Source: Bacteroidota bacterium (GTDB lineage Bacteria > Bacteroidota > Bacteroidia > UKL13-3). Taken from it: a DNA stretch of 56,808 nucleotides. Positions 52,756 through 56,808 of this stretch are shown in pieces (the stretch's first letter is position 1; every line of letters begins with the position of its first letter). Made by a program: the position numbers and the translations under genes. Location of the stretch: assembly GCA_947507965.1 (NCBI GenBank), contig CANNQU010000013.1:1-56808 (forward strand). Direction: 5' to 3'. The notes beneath the pieces are model-generated. The model saw only the letters and a program-made list of their open reading frames with translations. It did not search any database and was not told where the DNA came from.

Positions 52756-53238
52756 ATGTCAAATAAATTTTCATTCAATAAAAGTTTAACCAAAGAGGAA
52801 GCCTATTCGCAGCTTCTACCTCAAATTCGTGCATTGGTAGAAGGGGAGGTCGATTTAATTGCCAATTTAGCCAATATAAGTGCTGTTCTTAAAGAATCCT
52901 TCGGTTGGTGGTGGGTTGGATTTTATTTCGTACGGGAAACGGAGTTGGTGTTAGGCCCTTTTCAAGGCCCCATCGCGTGCACCCGAATTGCATTTGGTAA
53001 AGGGGTTTGTGGCCATGCCTGGAAGCAAAAGCAATCGATAATGGTTGATGATGTAAATTTATATGAAGGTCATATTGCCTGCAGTAGCTCGTCTCAATCG
53101 GAGATTGTTATTCCAATTATGAAAAATAATGAGGTAATTGCCTTATTGGATATTGATTCCGAAAATTGGGCACAGTTTGATACCATCGATAAAAAATATT
53201 TGGAGGAATTGTCGAGGGGTATTGCATTACTTTTTTAA
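52756..53238 (+). CDS. msrC: Free methionine-(R)-sulfoxide reductase (GAF domain)
   Basis: 160 residues from the ATG at 52756; in-frame ATGs at 52726 and further upstream are possible but overlap the promoter side of the divergent peptidase gene. The fRMsr cysteines are all present: Cys75 in GPIACTRI, Cys85 in GKGVCGHA and Cys109 in GHIACSSSSQSEIVIPI. It reduces free Met-R-sulfoxide using thioredoxin. It ends 6 bases before the MFS gene, so the two are likely co-transcribed. Confidence 0.92.
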   Translation: MSNKFSFNKSLTKEEAYSQLLPQIRALVEGEVDLIANLANISAVLKESFGWWWVGFYFVRETELVLGPFQGPIACTRIAFGKGVCGHAWKQKQSIMVDDVNLYEGHIACSSSSQSEIVIPIMKNNEVIALLDIDSENWAQFDTIDKKYLEELSRGIALLF

Positions 53239-53244
53239 AACAGC

Positions 53245-54462
53245 ATGAAACAAAGAAATTTAGTACTCTTAGTTATCGTAGCCTCCTTGGGCTATTTCGT
53301 TGACATTTATGATTTGATCATCTATAATATTGTAAAGAAACAAAGCTTGGCCGATATCGGTATCGTAGGCGATGCCTTCAAACAAAATGAAACCTATTTG
53401 TTTAATATTCAAATGACCGGGATGTTATTAGGTGGATTATTATGGGGCATATTGGGTGATAAAAAAGGGAGATTGAAGGTTTTGTTCGGATCCATTTTGT
53501 TGTACTCCATTGCTAATATTGCCAATGCCTATGTTGTTAATGTAAGCCAGTATGCTTTGTGCAGGTTCATTGCCGGTATTGGTTTGGCAGGTGAGTTGGG
53601 TGCAGGCGTTACGTTAGTAGTGGAAGTAATGGATAAGAAAAACAGAGGTTATGGCACCATGATTATTGTTACCTTCGGTGCCTTAGGTGCTGTTGCCGCC
53701 TATTTCATAAGTAATTCATCGGGTTGGCAGAGTGCCTATATTACCGGTGGTATCATGGGATTATTACTTTTGGCCATGCGTATTGGTATTTCCGAATCAG
53801 GAATGTATAAGGGGCTCACGGAAAGTGATGTTAAGCGCGGCGACTTTATGATGTTGATAAATGACCGACAACGACTTAAAAAGTACCTGGCATGCATTGG
53901 AATTGGCTTGCCGATTTGGTACGTGGTCGGTATCCTGATTAATTTAGGCGAACGATTCGCTGCCTTGAAAGTAATTGATGGGGATGCAATTGTAACAGGC
54001 AAATGTGTTCTTTATGCATACCTTGGATTGTCGGCTGGCGATTTGTTGAGTGGCCTGTTGAGCCAGCTTTTGCAAAGTCGTAAGAAGGTCGTTCTATTAT
54101 GCTTGGCCTTCATTACCATCATGGTTACCTACTTTATTTTTACCACCTCCATGACGTCAGGTCAATTTTATTTTACTTGTTTTCTATTGGGTACTTCGGT
54201 TGGATTTTGGGCTTTATTTGTTACTATTGCTGCGGAGCAATTTGGCACCAATCTAAGATCAACGGTTGCCAATACCGTTCCTAATTTTGTGCGAGGTGCC
54301 GTTGTGTTAATCACTATTTCCTTTACCTATTTGCAAACCTACATTGGGGTAAACGATGCCGCACTATGGGTAGGTGCCGTATGTGTTTTATTATCGCTAG
54401 TCTCGGTGCTCTATGTGAAAGAAACATTTAGTCAGGATCTTAATTATTTTGAGATCGATTAA
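53245..54462 (+). CDS. MFS transporter (sugar/metabolite:H+ symporter-like)
   Basis: 405 residues with about twelve membrane helices. The family motif GDKKGRLKV after helix 2 is clear, together with RFIAGIGLAGELGAG in helix 4 and SESGMYKGL before the central loop. This matches the metabolite:H+ symporter branch (ShiA/ProP-like). The substrate is unknown. The GH92 gene starts 34 bases later. Confidence 0.88.
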   Translation: MKQRNLVLLVIVASLGYFVDIYDLIIYNIVKKQSLADIGIVGDAFKQNETYLFNIQMTGMLLGGLLWGILGDKKGRLKVLFGSILLYSIANIANAYVVNVSQYALCRFIAGIGLAGELGAGVTLVVEVMDKKNRGYGTMIIVTFGALGAVAAYFISNSSGWQSAYITGGIMGLLLLAMRIGISESGMYKGLTESDVKRGDFMMLINDRQRLKKYLACIGIGLPIWYVVGILINLGERFAALKVIDGDAIVTGKCVLYAYLGLSAGDLLSGLLSQLLQSRKKVVLLCLAFITIMVTYFIFTTSMTSGQFYFTCFLLGTSVGFWALFVTIAAEQFGTNLRSTVANTVPNFVRGAVVLITISFTYLQTYIGVNDAALWVGAVCVLLSLVSVLYVKETFSQDLNYFEID

Positions 54463-54496
54463 AAATAAATTTCAATGGATATAGAATAATCAGTTT

Positions 54497-56808
54497 ATGA
54501 AAGTATTGATTTCTTTTGTTTTTTCTGTCGTCGTTTTCGCTGCGAATGCTCAGAATAATTATTCACAATGGGTAAATCCAATGATTGGCACCGGTGGGCA
54601 CGGTCATACTTTTCCAGGAGCAACGCTTCCTTTTGCCATGGTGCAACTGAGCCCCGATACACGTATTGATGGCAGTTGGGATGGTTGTAGTGGCTATCAT
54701 TACAGCGATTCTATCATCTATGGCTTTTCGCATACCCATCTCAGTGGCACCGGTTGCAGCGATTATGGCGACATCGCGTTTATGCCTACCTATTCAAGCA
54801 AAGCAGATGACACAAGTGCAGAGGATGCACTCCTGTCTTCAACGTTTAATCATAAAAATGAAATTTCAAAAGCAGGCTATTATTCTGTTATCCTTAACCA
54901 AGGCATTAAAGTAGAATTAACATCCACCACTCGTGTTGGGCTGCAACGCTATACCTATGCAAAGAGCGGATATGCTTGGATTACGTTGGATTTAAAACAT
55001 CGTGATGAGTTAGTGCAAGGCCGCATTAATTCGTATAATAAAAGTGCTTTTTCCGGTTTTCGTCGTTCTAAAGCTTGGGCACAAGATCAGTTGGTTTACT
55101 TTTATTTTGAGGTTAACAAAGAGGCTGAACAAGTTATTATCATCACCAACGAGCTAGGCGAAACAAAATTAAAACTCGGATATCACGTTCATGCCGGCGA
55201 TATAATTTTGGTAAAAACGGCCCTTTCTAGTACGGATGAAGCAGGGGCTAAGGTTAATTTAGAAAAGGAATTGCCAGTCTGGGATTTTGAAAAAACAAAA
55301 CAAGAGGCAACTGTTGCATGGAATGTAGAACTAAATCGGATAAAAGCTTACGGCGGTACCAAGGACGATAAAATTAATTTTTATACCGCCTTATACCATT
55401 GTATGATTCACCCTAATATAATGAATGATGTGGATGGGCGTTACCGAGGGCGCGACCAACAAATTCATAAAACCGATGGCTTCGATTATTATACGGTTTT
55501 TTCGTTATGGGATACCTATCGAGCCCTTCACCCCCTTCTTAACATCATCGACAAAAAACGATCTCGTGATTTTATTCTCACCTTCAAAGCCCAGTTTGAG
55601 CAGAGTGGTCGCCTACCGATGTGGGAGTTATGGGGTAATGAAACCAACTGCATGATTGGGTTTCATAGTGTAAGCGTTGTTTTGGATGCGTATCAAAAAG
55701 GAGCGATTGGTTCGGAGGCGTTGAATGCTTTATATACCGCGGTAAAAACAGAAGCGATGAGTACTCGCTTTGGCTTAAGCAGCTTTCGAAAAAATGGTTT
55801 CTTGTCAGTAGAAGATGAAAGTGAGAGCGTTTCAAAAACATTGGAGTACAGTTATGATATGTATTGCGTTGCTACCATTGCCTATCTTACGCATCACGAG
55901 GAAGATGCGGCCTATTTTGGGAAGTTAGCCGGCTCTTGGAAAAATGTTTACGATGTGCAAACGGGTTTCATGCGTCCCCGAAAAAATGGAGGATGGCTTA
56001 CTCCATTTGACCCGAAGCAAGTTAATAATCATTATACTGAAGCCAATGCCTGGCAGTATTCGTTTGCGGTGCCTCAGCAGTATGAGAAGATTTACGACAT
56101 CAATAAATTGTCACAACTTTTTAATAGCGACTCCAAAACTACCGGTCGCGATCAATCGGATATTAGCGGAATGATCGGTCAATATGCCCATGGTAATGAG
56201 CCCAGCCACCATATTCCCTATTTGTTTAATGCTATTGATTCGACATCAAAATATGTAAAAGAAATCTGCCGTTCATTGTACAAGCCTACACCCGAAGGAC
56301 TATGTGGCAATGAGGATTGTGGGCAGATGAGTGCATGGTATGTGTTTAGCGCCATGGGTTTTTATCCTGTTAACCCCGCTTCCAATGAGATGGTTTTCGG
56401 TACGATGCTTTTTGATAGTGTTCGATTCAACTACCAGGAGTCAACCTCCATCATATACAAAAACAAAAAATCAGAGGGGGGCAATGAATTCACAAAATCG
56501 AATTATTTTCTTTTATCGAGAGGACCCGAAAATTACTACTATGGTTTTGCGCCATTGTCTGAAACCACGAGCGGTGCACCTGCTCTGGTAGAACTTTCGG
56601 CACCCATCATTGAATCGGAGAGAGAAGTTTTTAAAGATAAAATGAAGATTAATCTACGTGTGAACCATCTTCAGAAGTTGAATGTGATTTATCGTGAGGC
56701 GCTCACCCGCGGAGCAATCTACTATACACTTGATGCCACCTTGCCAACCATAAAATCCAATAAGTATAGGGATGCAGATTCGCTTGAGATCAGAGAAAAT
56801 ACAGTAGT
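54497..56808 (+). CDS. GH92 alpha-mannosidase (3'-truncated by window end)
   Basis: The frame is open from the ATG at 54497 to the last base, 770 codons. A signal peptide (about 1-19, ending AANAQ) is followed by the GH92 N-terminal domain: GTGGHGHTFPGATLPFAMVQ, then GFSHTHLSGTGCSDYGDI. The catalytic half contains GNEPSHHIPY and GNEDCGQMSAWYVFSAMGFY, with the general acid Glu in NED. The part at the end (AIYYTLDATLPT) looks like a chitobiase C-terminal-type domain. GH92 enzymes are Ca-dependent exo-mannosidases acting on N-glycans or mannans. Whether a T9SS tail follows cannot be seen. Confidence 0.94.
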   Translation, partial: MKVLISFVFSVVVFAANAQNNYSQWVNPMIGTGGHGHTFPGATLPFAMVQLSPDTRIDGSWDGCSGYHYSDSIIYGFSHTHLSGTGCSDYGDIAFMPTYSSKADDTSAEDALLSSTFNHKNEISKAGYYSVILNQGIKVELTSTTRVGLQRYTYAKSGYAWITLDLKHRDELVQGRINSYNKSAFSGFRRSKAWAQDQLVYFYFEVNKEAEQVIIITNELGETKLKLGYHVHAGDIILVKTALSSTDEAGAKVNLEKELPVWDFEKTKQEATVAWNVELNRIKAYGGTKDDKINFYTALYHCMIHPNIMNDVDGRYRGRDQQIHKTDGFDYYTVFSLWDTYRALHPLLNIIDKKRSRDFILTFKAQFEQSGRLPMWELWGNETNCMIGFHSVSVVLDAYQKGAIGSEALNALYTAVKTEAMSTRFGLSSFRKNGFLSVEDESESVSKTLEYSYDMYCVATIAYLTHHEEDAAYFGKLAGSWKNVYDVQTGFMRPRKNGGWLTPFDPKQVNNHYTEANAWQYSFAVPQQYEKIYDINKLSQLFNSDSKTTGRDQSDISGMIGQYAHGNEPSHHIPYLFNAIDSTSKYVKEICRSLYKPTPEGLCGNEDCGQMSAWYVFSAMGFYPVNPASNEMVFGTMLFDSVRFNYQESTSIIYKNKKSEGGNEFTKSNYFLLSRGPENYYYGFAPLSETTSGAPALVELSAPIIESEREVFKDKMKINLRVNHLQKLNVIYREALTRGAIYYTLDATLPTIKSNKYRDADSLEIRENTV

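Overview
This window comes from the chromosome of a member of the Bacteroidota. The evidence is: T9SS cargo with C-terminal sorting domains of both the CHU_C (type B) and the short type A class; a PorP/SprF-family protein; a bacillithiol deacetylase (BshB1); a GlmM-like mutase with a GTG start; and several Bacteroidota-type promoters (TAnnTTTG -7 box, TTTG -33 box) with little sign of Shine-Dalgarno sites. No tRNA, rRNA, phage, IS transposase or CRISPR array was seen. Genus-level placement is not possible from what can be read here.

Layout. (1) 1-3750: a dispersed repeat, then a promoter and a short ribosomal cluster rplD-rplW-rplB-rpsS-rplV-rpsC closed by a terminator. This is a fragment of the S10 operon that lacks rplP-rpmC-rpsQ after rpsC. 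(2) 3825-19860: housekeeping and envelope genes: a lycopene-cyclase-domain protein, YitT, a secreted transglutaminase-like protein, an LptF/LptG permease, two EamA exporters, a GT-C-like membrane protein, FtsE with a small partner and a beta-CASP nuclease, a secreted propeller-like protein, YigZ, RibD, PrmC, a LolC/E-like permease and two small genes. (3) 19992-22303: etfB-etfA followed by a bifunctional-nuclease-family gene. (4) 22763-36801: the most striking locus. A 4133-residue secreted Ig/PKD adhesin carries a type B T9SS sorting domain and is followed by a PorP/SprF-like protein that continues into a coiled coil and an OmpA peptidoglycan-binding domain. (5) 36870-41743: a coiled-coil protein, bshB1, a hotdog thioesterase, lipB, and an SPFH protein with a four-fold N-terminal repeat. 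(6) 41861-45690, minus strand: methyltransferase, PAP2 phosphatase, ZIP metal transporter, porin-like protein and Rieske lipoprotein. (7) 45744-48301: glmM-like mutase and ychF. (8) 48302-49217: a gene-poor island with a 43-codon membrane ORF, 114-116 bp tandem repeats and a second copy of the repeat found at the window start. (9) 49218-56808: an M4 metallopeptidase with a T9SS type A tail, free-Met sulfoxide reductase, an MFS transporter and a 3'-truncated GH92 mannosidase.

How the parts work together. The adhesin and the PorP-OmpA protein resemble the SprB/SprF logic of gliding bacteria: a giant surface filament with its own outer-membrane partner. Here the partner also appears built to grip the cell wall. 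A perfect-stem hairpin between the two genes and a very strong terminator after the second suggest one transcription unit with adjusted stoichiometry. The M4 peptidase is a second T9SS client; the GH92 mannosidase also has a signal peptide but its C-terminus is outside the window. All functions are inferred from visible motifs and family knowledge; no database search was run.
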